A stretch of 64,000 nt of DNA from CAYNST01 sp964434105 (GTDB lineage: Bacteria; Pseudomonadota; Gammaproteobacteria; Pseudomonadales; Cellvibrionaceae). Location of the stretch: NCBI GenBank assembly GCA_964434105.1, contig CAYSTJ010000017.1:12027-76026 (forward strand), written 5' to 3'. The translations under genes were made by a program, and so were the position numbers. The notes under the pieces were generated by a model. The model saw only the letters and a list, made by a program, of their open reading frames with translations. It was not told where the DNA came from and searched no databases. Shown in pieces: positions 56,601 to 63,941 of the stretch (position 1 is its first letter; every line of letters starts with the position of its first letter).

Positions 56601-56985
56601 CTTTGATTGGACAATAGGAGAAATAGTGAATCTGTCACCAATTGACACCCACCGCAAACTCGACACTCTAAAAATTCCACTGACACTAGCCTTCTTCCCA
56701 AGAAACGTCTGGAGCTATCGAGCCGAGATAACCCGAATAGACCAGACGTTTGATATGGCGTATCAACCACAATTCGATAGTAGCTTTACAAATATCAATA
56801 TAAGTGCCAATTGGAACCCAATCACGTCGCCAATCAGCGCGTCCATCGGGTTATGGAACATTCTCGATGAGGATACCGAGTACCTTATGGGAAGCGTAGT
56901 CACAGACGGACAGCTTTTTGAAAATGAATTTGTTGAATTCGCACAGGGAATTTCGGCGTTTGTTCGTCTGAGCATCAAGCTGTAA
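53650..56985 (+). CDS. FecR-TPR-beta-barrel outer-membrane protein
   Basis: 1111 residues. Signal peptide (to about LAFSAEQRC), FecR domain (about 35-180: VSWRVSDNDAWRTS, GDTLRIIDGRAALRLTND, NPFRVNTPYLNAAVDGTEF), TPR array (about 210-520) and a C-terminal barrel-like region (about 640-1111) ending FVRLSIKL. This is a periplasmic scaffold joined to an outer-membrane pore, as in polysaccharide exporters (PgaA, PelB), but with FecR added. Base composition shifts sharply inside the gene near 55630 and again near 55990. No polysaccharide genes lie nearby, so the cargo is unknown. Confidence 0.85.
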   Translation: MKTAAHFRKLCFFTLTSLLPALAFSAEQRCSPAVATLESMEGTVSWRVSDNDAWRTSALNAQFCYGDTLRIIDGRAALRLTNDTLVRLNSNSMLKLIPQEQSLWVELLRGAGHFLSRTPNPFRVNTPYLNAAVDGTEFLVDTDADAAQTRVAVFEGQVIARNDAGMQTLTAGEQTSSAEGSAPGSPTTVSLADAVDWALYYPPVVVHADTPPAIQTAIREGRYQQALDAIRDNRQTPTDPNLAALGAGLALERGAPETADALLLQATDADSEHVESRALSSLITLIRGDADTAHQTALSLREQHSENSTVLMVLSYTAQGQADLPLALEAAEQALAQAPDNELIRARTAELMLAQGRHGQARQLINASLEGGDATAKTWSLAGFIELNHFATGRALEHFQQALQRDNANPQAHFGTGLAEIQRGNLTKGRESIELAVLLDPGNSLLRSYLGKSYYEERRFSVADEQFKLAQQLDPDDPTPWFYQSHLRQSQNRLADALQLTETAISKNDNRAVYRSRLLLDSDVAARSADRSDLYQALGFHSLAAQVAADAITVAPADHSGHRALASALSHQPRAQQAKASEALQAEILAPLGATPLPPGFSETSLGIHPALGPSRMGINEFHPLFAQRGLSGFVSGMAGTDDLRSLTWQARMLANKTALTVGQFHYDDAGITQGREIEKEITEVLGQYQVFDQLQIQAKYVEREDSRVSDPTDMQQVNDIDRKREDKSVRLRYTAGGVHTIILDWMESDLDVFDSQTITFVDDSSQTLLTDSFIERRKTELAYLLDLQDGWMKMGITDLSTDTTSAIAVHFDPPSEPFESGLRQEAPEKFRKYYVEHYRGFNEDALGLTLGLSKPEIEPDFYNDQSLYSIALHWRMDDRLTMHTAYWQDVAPRIVGYLESSNISAFNRRSETSLWSRTESLATNLDYQHDTFRTGLTLQLNRINNPLESFDFVGIEAWRQFDEYNLLGSILWKPSNWFTTSLNFDWTIGEIVNLSPIDTHRKLDTLKIPLTLAFFPRNVWSYRAEITRIDQTFDMAYQPQFDSSFTNINISANWNPITSPISASIGLWNILDEDTEYLMGSVVTDGQLFENEFVEFAQGISAFVRLSIKL

Positions 56986-56994
56986 CTCAACGCG

Positions 56995-57033
56995 AAAAAT
57001 CCCACACTGAAAGAAAATGCATCCAGTGTGGGA
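56995..57033 (-). terminator. Rho-independent terminator for the 57-residue peptide gene
   Basis: Perfect 10-bp stem TCCCACACTG / CAGTGTGGGA (57033-57024 with 57009-57000), 14-base loop. On the minus strand it is followed by TTTTT; on the plus strand there is no T-run. It therefore serves the minus-strand small gene upstream, not the FecR-TPR gene. Confidence 0.7.
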
Positions 57034-57147
57034 GCGATGCAGTGCAGAGATACGTGCAGATCCATGAGCACCGACGTTACGAGCAACAAACTTCTTACCT
57101 TGCCTTCCAAATGATGGAAGTACTAACTCGCTGAAATACTGTTTAAA

Positions 57148-57321
57148 CTACCGCGGCGGAGTATAACTCGGGCAGTTTACACTATGGATTCTACGGGTGC
57201 GTCCGCTTGCATCGGTAATTATCGGGCCACCACAATTACAGGTCGCGCTTAAAGGGCTATTGCTATGACTCGCAGTCATCCGCACGAGGGCTTCTTTGGT
57301 CACATTCTCTTCTTTGTACAT
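57148..57321 (-). CDS. Cys-containing 57-residue peptide, hypothetical
   Basis: Starts MYKEENVTKEALVRMTASHS after a strong GGGAGAGG site. The C-terminal half holds three Cys and many Ser/Thr/Gly residues (SATCNCGGPIITDASG, then HSVNCPSYTPPR). A terminator in the same direction lies at 56995-57033, so it is a complete single-gene unit. The layout (charged N-terminal part, Cys/Ser/Thr/Gly-rich C-terminal part) resembles peptide precursors or small metal-binding proteins; no modifying enzyme gene lies nearby. Family not recognised. Confidence 0.65.
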   Translation of the reverse strand: MYKEENVTKEALVRMTASHSNSPLSATCNCGGPIITDASGRTRRIHSVNCPSYTPPR

Positions 57322-57869
57322 AATCCTCTCCCTTTCTGTGAAAGTCAGAATGGCTGATGAGGTACGCTGGCTTCGAACTCATAACTCATCGTTATGGCAT
57401 CTGCTGCCAAACCCGGAAGAGGTTTAACACGACAACAGACCCAAACATTATATGACATTTATGATTGAAGTTCTGTGAAAAATTTGCTAAATGACGGTGG
57501 AAATTGTCCGACGTAATACACACGTTCTGGCTTATCGCAACAGCCGGGGGCGCTGCGAACGCCTTATGACGAACGGTTATGTGCCTGGTCTGATTATTTG
57601 ATCGAACTGGCATCAATGCCATCCGATTACTGTCGAGCGGTTTGTCATATTCAAAAGAAGCATAGCTTATGTTTAGCGGAAGCTTCCCCCGGCAAGGGCA
57701 GAATGCTAATGTAGGTGCCGGAGTCTCATTAGAGTAAAATCAATCCCGGCATCCGCTGATCTGAACGCGTTTACGGTAATCTCCTCTTGCTGACTCCCGG
57801 TCCGCAACTGGTTAATTGAATACTTACAATAAAAATGCACTTTCATCCTCTCAACCAAGGAGTCACCGC
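57322..57869. other. Intergenic region upstream of two divergent small genes
   Basis: About 550 bases, AT-rich (especially 57421-57500). Open frames on the minus strand lack ribosome binding sites. It must hold the promoters of the 57-residue peptide gene and of the VPEID-CTERM-like gene. No tandem or inverted repeat was found. Confidence 0.4.
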
Positions 57870-58544
57870 ATGCGACATACCCTATCGCGTTATCGAAGCT
57901 CTCTGCAGGCACTCTTCTTTTTCTGCCTGCTTTTTCCTGCTGCTGCTATTGCCAAAGTCCCCACTTCCAACTTCATCGATAATGGACGGACCACCTTCGA
58001 CAGGACAACCGGACTGGAATGGCTGGATCTGACCGAGACCGCAGGCATTCCCTACCTTGAAGTTAGCGACCGACTGGCTCAAGGCGGCGAGTTTGCCGAG
58101 TTTCGACATGCCACCGAGCAGGAAGTCCTGAATATCTTTCGTGGATTCAATCTCGTTAGCGGTCCGGTGAATGAACACCACCTGTTATTTACTTCGTTGT
58201 TTGGAATCACTTCAAAAAGATTCGATACCTATGGCGATTCTTACGGGTACGCCGCGCCCGACCCAGCGCCGGGGACGCCCGGCCACGGCTACATCGATGT
58301 CCACGTTTTCGGTTTAAACAATCTCAATTATCAGGGCGAAGAAATTTATACTGTCGATGTAGGTCACCTCAGCCATAATCCGTCGCTGGCGTATGAGGGC
58401 TTCGGCTCCTATATGGTAAAAGAACACGGCAGATACACCCCTGTCCCGGAAATCGACGCAGGGGCAACACCCATGGCGCTGGCTATATTATTGTTTGGCT
58501 GCCTGGTTCATCGAGAAAAACGCCGCCGACTTATTGCCGCTTAG
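57870..58544 (+). CDS. Secreted protein with VPEID-CTERM-like sorting signal
   Basis: 224 residues from ATG 57870 (AAGGAG upstream). Signal peptide (LFFFCLLFPAAAIA). The mature part starts NFIDNGRTTFDRTTGLEWLD, a pattern common in extracellular proteins with C-terminal sorting signals. The C-terminus has VPEIDAG, a hydrophobic helix and the basic tail HREKRRR, as in the VPEID-CTERM variant of the PEP-CTERM signals handled by exosortases. No exosortase gene lies in the window. Ends just before a strong bidirectional hairpin. Confidence 0.8.
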   Translation: MRHTLSRYRSSLQALFFFCLLFPAAAIAKVPTSNFIDNGRTTFDRTTGLEWLDLTETAGIPYLEVSDRLAQGGEFAEFRHATEQEVLNIFRGFNLVSGPVNEHHLLFTSLFGITSKRFDTYGDSYGYAAPDPAPGTPGHGYIDVHVFGLNNLNYQGEEIYTVDVGHLSHNPSLAYEGFGSYMVKEHGRYTPVPEIDAGATPMALAILLFGCLVHREKRRRLIAA

Positions 58545-58557
58545 CCAGCCCGCGTAC

Positions 58558-58600
58558 AAAGCGTCTGAAAGGGTCCGAAAGGGTCCGCTTCAGACGCTTT
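58558..58600. terminator. Bidirectional terminator between convergent genes
   Basis: Perfect 12-bp stem AAAGCGTCTGAA / TTCAGACGCTTT (58558-58569 and 58589-58600) with a 19-base loop that contains AGGGTCCG twice. Short A and T tracts flank it on either side, and it lies between the convergent VPEID and DUF1428 genes. Confidence 0.7.
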
Positions 58601-58633
58601 CACGGAAGCCCACAGGACCGCTGGATCGGTATT

Positions 58634-58987
58634 CTATTCCTCCAGCATTATGTTGAACCCCCCATAAATCATACGCTTGCCATCAAACGGCATGGGATTG
58701 ACATCGGCCTGCATGCGGGGGTCTTCCATCACCTTCTGCATACCCTTGTCCCGAACTTCTTTGGAAGGCCAAAGTATCCAGGAAAAAATAACGGTCTCAT
58801 CGGCCTTGCACTGCACGGCTTTGGGGAGCGACGTGAGCTCGCCTTCAGGAACATCATCCCCCCAACAATCCACCAGTTTCAGCGCGCCATGTTCCTTGAA
58901 TACTGCGGCCGCCAACCGGGCGTGCTCGATATATTGTTCCTTGTTTTTGGTGGGTACTGCAGCTACACATCCGTCGATATAGGACAT
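58634..58987 (-). CDS. DUF1428 (YbaA-like) protein
   Basis: 117 residues from ATG 58987 (AGGAG upstream). MSYIDGCVAAVPTKNKEQYIEHARLA and the WILWPSKEVRDKGMQKVMEDPRM region are typical of DUF1428, a dimeric alpha-beta-barrel fold. The frame could extend to 59083 but would then run through a REP-like repeat. Function unknown. Confidence 0.93.
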   Translation of the reverse strand: MSYIDGCVAAVPTKNKEQYIEHARLAAAVFKEHGALKLVDCWGDDVPEGELTSLPKAVQCKADETVIFSWILWPSKEVRDKGMQKVMEDPRMQADVNPMPFDGKRMIYGGFNIMLEE

Positions 58988-59018
58988 AGAGATTCTCCTG
59001 TTGAGGATTAATGGAAAA

Positions 59019-59068
59019 CCTGCTTCGCAGGTGCTTTTTATGCAGGCGGGCCGCCTGCGCTCCCAGCA
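59019..59068. repeat. REP-like element, copy 1
   Basis: CCTGCTTCGCAGG hairpin, spacer TGCTTTTTAT, then the palindrome GCAGGCGGGCCGCCTGC and GCTCCCAGCA. The same sequence, with small changes in the spacer, recurs at 59464-59517. It lies 32 bases upstream of the DUF1428 start. Confidence 0.8.
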
Positions 59069-59306
59069 CATCCCCTCCAACATTGCAGCAGGCTACGGAA
59101 TCTTTCAACCATTCATATTTATTGTTGTTTTATGGCAAGGTAACAAGTGCCATTAGCCAAACAATAACTTGTAGATCAGTGATATACAAGTTTTTTGGTG
59201 TTACGTGCACAATCAAAGCGGCGATGAACAGCGCGCCCGCACATAATTTAATACGGAAAGCCATCGGCGCACCTCAACACCGAGCTCGCTCTGAACCAGG
59301 CCCGAT

Positions 59307-59401
59307 ATGGGGCGTTGCTTTCCAGGACCGTCACCGGCGGGACTCCGGTGTCGAGCCCCCAGGGACGGGTTCACGGCGTGTCCTGGAAAGCAGCGCCCCA
59401 T
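59307..59401. repeat. Long inverted repeat between two REP-like elements
   Basis: The 22-base arms 59307-59328 and 59380-59401 match at 21 of 22 positions (arm core GCTTTCCAGGAC / GTCCTGGAAAGC). The 51-base loop contains GACTCCGGTG and AGGGACGGGTTCACGG. It could fold into a very stable hairpin. It encodes no protein with a ribosome binding site. Confidence 0.8.
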
Positions 59402-59463
59402 GCCCGGGCCGACGCCATCTCAGCCTGACTACGTAATCGCGGATTACTTCCCCAAGAAGGAAT

Positions 59464-59517
59464 CCTGCTTCGCAGGCGCTTTTATTTAATGCAGGCGGGC
59501 CGCCTGCGCTCCCAGCA
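59464..59517. repeat. REP-like element, copy 2
   Basis: Same double-hairpin structure as 59019-59068 (CCTGCTTCGCAGG, then GCAGGCGGGCCGCCTGC, then GCTCCCAGCA), in the same orientation, 25 bases past the stop of the membrane-protein gene at 59543. Confidence 0.8.
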
Positions 59518-59542
59518 ACCACAAACGCGAGAAATTACGCCG

Positions 59543-60879
59543 TTACCAGACACCGGGAATCGGCCGGTACCGGGTGACCCTGGCGTAATCCTGATACTCC
59601 TTAAAGTTCATCAAGAACCGCTCCTCGCAGAGAATGCGGGTGATGTAGATGCCCATCCAGAAGACGTAGGCCGCAATAATGGGTACGGTAAACGATGCCT
59701 CAAAGCGAAACACGGTCAAAAAGAAAAACGCAATCTTAAAGACGGTACCCGGGTGCCGTACAATGCGATAAGGCCCACGGGTCTGGATTTTTTTGAATGA
59801 CAGATTGGAGTAGGAAAAACCGAGACAGGTCGTGGACAGAACAATGCCAAGCAGGGCCAACACGGTAAGCGTATTGACCACTGGCTCAAACCAGTCCCCG
59901 GCGAACAGCAGTGCTCCCCGGCCTTCGGGAAACGGGANNNNNNNNNNNNNNNNNNNNNNNNNNNNNNNNNNNNNNNNNNNNNNNNNNNNNNNNNNNNNNN
60001 NNNNNNNNNNNNNNNNNNNNNNNNNNNNNNNNNNNNNGGCTCAAACCAGTCCCCGGCGAACAGCAGTGCTCCCCGGCCTTCGGGAAACGGGACGAATGTG
60101 CCGGCAAACCCAATAAAGGGTACATAACACATCGCCACCACCACCCAGTGAAAAGTATTGGTGTCAATGGCGCGGAACCGGGTTCTCGTCAGCGCGGATT
60201 CCCAAAAGTAACCAATGGAAGCATTGATGGCGTCGAGTAAAAACAGCACGCCGATAAAAAACATGACGTCGGAAAAAGGATCGGATGAGCGATTGAGGTA
60301 GCCCATCGTCTGACTGGTACCCCAATACACCTGCTGAACCATGACAGGCAAAAAGTGCAACCGGACCAGCCACGACAGCAAAAAGCTTTTGTACCCGCGC
60401 CGTAGCACCCTGAAGCGCAGGCGTCGCCATTGCCTTTTATAAATCACTTTCAACAGGGACACAAATTTCAGGTAATGGTCATTAAACCATTCAAAACGAC
60501 CGGTTCGGTAGCGCTCCACAATAAAGAAATAGGGTAACCCCAACACCGCGTAGACCTGCCAATAGCGTTTCACCATGTTGGCCGTTTGCGGCGCGAAGCG
60601 TTCGTAGAATGGGTGCGTGGTGTAGATCCAGTAGGCTCCGGCGATGATGGCGAGCCAGAACAGGTATTTGCCCAGACTCTTTTTGATAACCAGCGACATT
60701 GCATGTTTCGCCCGCACCGGTCTGCTGGTCAATTGCATCACTACGGTGTGGTACGCGATCAGAAGGAACACCGGCAGGAAAAACCAGACGGCCGGATTCA
60801 GGATGCCGAATTTAAATAGGGCAATACTGACAGCAAAGCAAAGTAATGCGCCCACAATAGCCGGTAGTGGAGACAACAT
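59543..60879 (-). CDS. Polytopic membrane protein with isoprenylcysteine-methyltransferase-like C-terminus
   Basis: Interrupted by the 100-N gap at 59938-60037. The 55 bases before and after the gap are identical; merging them leaves a single open frame of 1182 bases (393 residues) reading AGDWFEPVVNTL across the join. About eight to ten hydrophobic segments are present. The C-terminal part (RGPYRIVRHPGTVFKIAFF, CEERFLMNFKEYQDYARVTRYRPIPG) resembles the ICMT/PEMT family of membrane methyltransferases. The N-terminal half is not recognised. ATG at 60879. Confidence 0.8.
59938..60037. other. Assembly gap, 100 N, artefactual
   Basis: Exactly 100 unknown bases. 59883-59937 and 60038-60092 are the same 55-base sequence, so the two contigs overlap and no sequence is missing: the scaffolder inserted a default-size gap. 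Confidence 0.95.
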
Positions 60880-61167
60880 AGCGTATTCCCGTTTTCTGAA
60901 CCAAGTAGCAGACCACGACCGCTTGAATTTGCACTCGCGTAGCTGCCGGCTGTCATATCGCCGTCCGGCCAGTGCAAACGCTCAGACGTCGAAATCGTCG
61001 GGCGCTTATTCTACAGAAAGGACCACCAGCGACGTGGTGGAATGGTAAAAGGGTGAGGTACGGCACACCGAAGCGTCATTTGTGCATCGATCATGCGAAC
61101 CGGATACACCGGACTGGCGAGGCGCACCGGTTTTCAGCCAGCGCGGAAGTAACGCCTGAGCATCCAG

Positions 61168-62148
61168 CTACCGCATAGCTGCCGCAGTCAGTTCCAGCGA
61201 GCGACACCGGGCGTCGTGATCATACACGTCGGTAACAATGATCAATTCCTCCGCGCCGGTTTCTTCAACCAGTGCCGCCAGCCCTTCGCTCACACGCTCC
61301 CGCGTGCCAATGACAGTGCGGGCGAGCATTTGCGAGGCCTGGGCTTTTTCGGCGGAAGACCAGTAGGTATCAATATCATCGATTGGCGGCTGGCTCAGGT
61401 TGAGGGTGCCGCGCAGCAGGTTGGCGAAGGACATCTGCTGGGTTGTGGCCAGACGACGCGCTTCGCGCTCGGAATCCGCAGCGATGACGTTGATACCGAT
61501 CATGGCATAGGGTTTCTCCAGCTGCGCCGACGGCTTGAACCGCTCGCGGTACAGCGCCAGAGCCGGGAGCAACGCACCGGGCGCAAAATGCGACGCGAAC
61601 GCGTAAGGCAGTCCCAGCTCCGCCGCCAGCGCCGCGCCGAACAGGCTGGAGCCGAGAATCCACAGAGGCACCTCGGTGCCGGTCCCGGGTATGGCCTGAA
61701 TGACCTGGCCCGGCCGTGCCGGCCCCAGCAGCATTTGCAGCTCCTGTACGTCCTGCGGGAAGTGGTCGGCGGCCGCGGGCGTGCGCCTCAGTGCCCGCAG
61801 GGTCGCCTGGTCCGTGCCGGGCGCCCTGCCGAGTCCCAAATCGATGCGCCCCGGAAACAGGTGCGCCAGCGTACCGAACTGTTCGGCAATGACAATCGGC
61901 GAATGATTGGGAAGCATGATGCCGCCGGCACCAACCCGAATGGTGCGTGTGCCGGCCGCAATATGCGCAATGACCAAAGACGTGGCGGCGCTGGCAATAC
62001 TGGGGAAATTGTGGTGCTCTGCCACCCAAAAGCGGCAATAACCCAGCTGTTCGGCATGGGCGGCAAGATTCCGCGCACTGTCCAGCGACGCCCGGGTTGA
62101 GCCCCCTTCGTTGATACGCACGAGATCCAGAATCGACAATGTAGTCAT
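61168..62148 (-). CDS. LLM-class flavin-dependent oxidoreductase
   Basis: 326 residues, luciferase-like TIM barrel of the YhbW type. CRFWVAEHHNFPSIAS, VGAGGIMLPNHSPI, FPGRIDLGLGRAPGTD and PLWILGSSLFGAALAAELG are the family blocks. AAGGA lies just before the ATG. Substrate unknown. The 288 bases between it and the membrane-protein gene hold nothing I can call. Confidence 0.95.
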   Translation of the reverse strand: MTTLSILDLVRINEGGSTRASLDSARNLAAHAEQLGYCRFWVAEHHNFPSIASAATSLVIAHIAAGTRTIRVGAGGIMLPNHSPIVIAEQFGTLAHLFPGRIDLGLGRAPGTDQATLRALRRTPAAADHFPQDVQELQMLLGPARPGQVIQAIPGTGTEVPLWILGSSLFGAALAAELGLPYAFASHFAPGALLPALALYRERFKPSAQLEKPYAMIGINVIAADSEREARRLATTQQMSFANLLRGTLNLSQPPIDDIDTYWSSAEKAQASQMLARTVIGTRERVSEGLAALVEETGAEELIIVTDVYDHDARCRSLELTAAAMR

Positions 62149-62444
62149 GGTTGTTCCTTATTGATTGCAAAGCGATTAATTGCACGCGGATTAATGTCTG
62201 CAGGCTTGTTGCACGAAAGATCATTACGTACCGGTTTGACGGTTTTCGGGTGACAAGGTTCGGCAATCAAATGCTGCAGGGATAGTGCTGCGTCGATGTC
62301 CGTCCGGCCGGCCCCCTTCTTTTTCAAAAGTTGATACGATCGTGGTCGCTCATCGTATGATGCCCCCTTGAACAGCCGCCAGCACTGTAGAGCGTCAATA
62401 CCGCACCCCGCTGGATGCACTGACGCTCAGGCAATGCCCGCTGG
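62149..62444. other. Intergenic region upstream of LLM oxidoreductase
   Basis: No gene called; open frames on the minus strand lack ribosome binding sites. It is bounded on the right by a MITE remnant. Confidence 0.4.
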
Positions 62445-62481
62445 CGCTATGGGCAAATCGCGGCATGCGCTGAATAGTTGC
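62445..62481 (-). mobile_element. MITE remnant D, one end only
   Basis: Read on the minus strand: GCAACTATTCAGCGC, then CGATTTGCCCATAGCG, matching the left end of copy B. No second end or interior block was found nearby, so it is a solo end. Confidence 0.65.
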
Positions 62482-62494
62482 CGGGCGGTTTTTA

Positions 62495-62524
62495 CCCCTT
62501 CCTGCCCCTTCCTGCCCCTTACTG
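62495..62524. repeat. Tandem 10-bp repeat, three units
   Basis: CCCCTTCCTG twice and CCCCTTACTG once, next to the MITE remnant. Confidence 0.85.
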
Positions 62525-62606
62525 CGTAAGTCAATGCAGCGGCGGTTGTACGCGGTCATAATGAACCCATGAATGAACCCCTGTACCGGATACTGGATGC
62601 GTCCCT

Positions 62607-63866
62607 ATGATCAAAATGCTTTTCCCCATCATGGCCCTGCTGTTTTCAATCGGCCTGTTGCTGGTCGGGCAGGGATTGCTGCTAACCCTGCTGCCACTGC
62701 GTGCCCAGACTCACGGCTTTTCGCCGACCGAGATCGGTTTTACGGGCTCCGCCTACTTTATCGGGTTCGTCGTGGGCTGTCTGGTGGTGCCGCGGATTGT
62801 GCGCCGGGCGGGTCACATACGCACCTTTGCTGCCCTGGGAGCCGTATTTTCAGCCGTGGCGCTGGTTTTTGAAATGGTACCCCAGTTCGGTATCTGGATG
62901 CTGTTGCGTTTTGGCGTGGGTGCCTGCATGGCCGGCGCCTATATGGTGATTGAAAGTTGGCTCAACGAAAGCGCGACGCCGGAGACACGTGGTACGGTGC
63001 TGTCTGTTTATGCCATGGTCAGCTTTATTATGATCGCCCTCGGACAGCAGCTGCTGAACCTGACCGCCGAGCTGCCGGGCAATCTGTTCAGCCTGGCAGC
63101 CATACTGATTTCGCTGGCGATAATACCGCTGTCACTGACGCGGTCCCTTGCGCCAAGCCCCATTCAGAATGTGCAGATCAACCTGAAGGAGGTATGGCAC
63201 CTGTCCCATATCGGCTTATTGGGTGCCATAGTGGCCGGACTGGTCACCGGCTCCTTTTGGGCCCTGGCACCGGTATTTGCACGCGGTGTTGGCCTGGAGA
63301 CCGCCCAACTGACGCTGTTTATCAGTGCTGCGGTGCTCGGCGGTGCTCTGCTGCAGTTGCCGCTCGGCCGGCTGTCCGACCGGGTTGACCGGCGTCAGGT
63401 GGTTTACTATATCTCGCTGGTTGGCGCCGCGATATCGGTATTGATTGTTATTGCAGCCAACTACGCCCATGCGAGTCACTGGCCGATGATCCTGCTGTCG
63501 GTGGCCTGGGGTGGCTGTACCATGACGATTTATGCCATTAGTCTGGCTCACGCCAACGATAATGCCAGCGCGGAAAGTTTTGTGATGGTGGGCAGCGCCA
63601 TGTTGCTGTCGTTCGGGATGAGTTCTGCAGTGGGTGCGCCGCTGGCGTCGTTGCTCATGTCCTGGATTGGCCCGCCGGGCCTGTTTGTGTTCTTCGCCAT
63701 ATGTCTGCTCGGGTTTGCCGGCACCATTTCGGTTCGGCGTCGCACGCATGTACTGCCACCCAAAGAGGAGGTGGAAACCCCTTTCCAGGTTATTGCCGAA
63801 ACATCACCAGTGGCCCTGGAACTGGACCCTCGCACCGAATCCCATGCTGCCGAGTCAACGCCTTGA
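62607..63866 (+). CDS. MFS transporter, YcaD-like
   Basis: 419 residues with twelve membrane helices. The N-terminal half carries GFSPTEIGFTGSAYFIGFVVG and RFGVGACMAGAYMVIESWLN, typical of the YcaD group of MFS proteins; LGRLSDRVDRRQVV is the MFS loop of the second half. A hydrophilic tail rich in Glu, Pro and Ser ends the protein. Substrate unknown. Divergent from the LLM oxidoreductase. Confidence 0.92.
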   Translation: MIKMLFPIMALLFSIGLLLVGQGLLLTLLPLRAQTHGFSPTEIGFTGSAYFIGFVVGCLVVPRIVRRAGHIRTFAALGAVFSAVALVFEMVPQFGIWMLLRFGVGACMAGAYMVIESWLNESATPETRGTVLSVYAMVSFIMIALGQQLLNLTAELPGNLFSLAAILISLAIIPLSLTRSLAPSPIQNVQINLKEVWHLSHIGLLGAIVAGLVTGSFWALAPVFARGVGLETAQLTLFISAAVLGGALLQLPLGRLSDRVDRRQVVYYISLVGAAISVLIVIAANYAHASHWPMILLSVAWGGCTMTIYAISLAHANDNASAESFVMVGSAMLLSFGMSSAVGAPLASLLMSWIGPPGLFVFFAICLLGFAGTISVRRRTHVLPPKEEVETPFQVIAETSPVALELDPRTESHAAESTP

Positions 63867-63941
63867 TACGGTTTGACCCGGGGCTTATGTGCGGGTTGCC
63901 TTTCTGCAGGCTACTGCAGCACCGGCCGTCCGACGGGACGG

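Noticed and set aside
57580..57780. Weak similarity (GAACGGTTATG, GATCTGAACGCG) to the right end of the MITE family.
   Set aside because: Only isolated words match and neither terminal repeat nor interior blocks are found.
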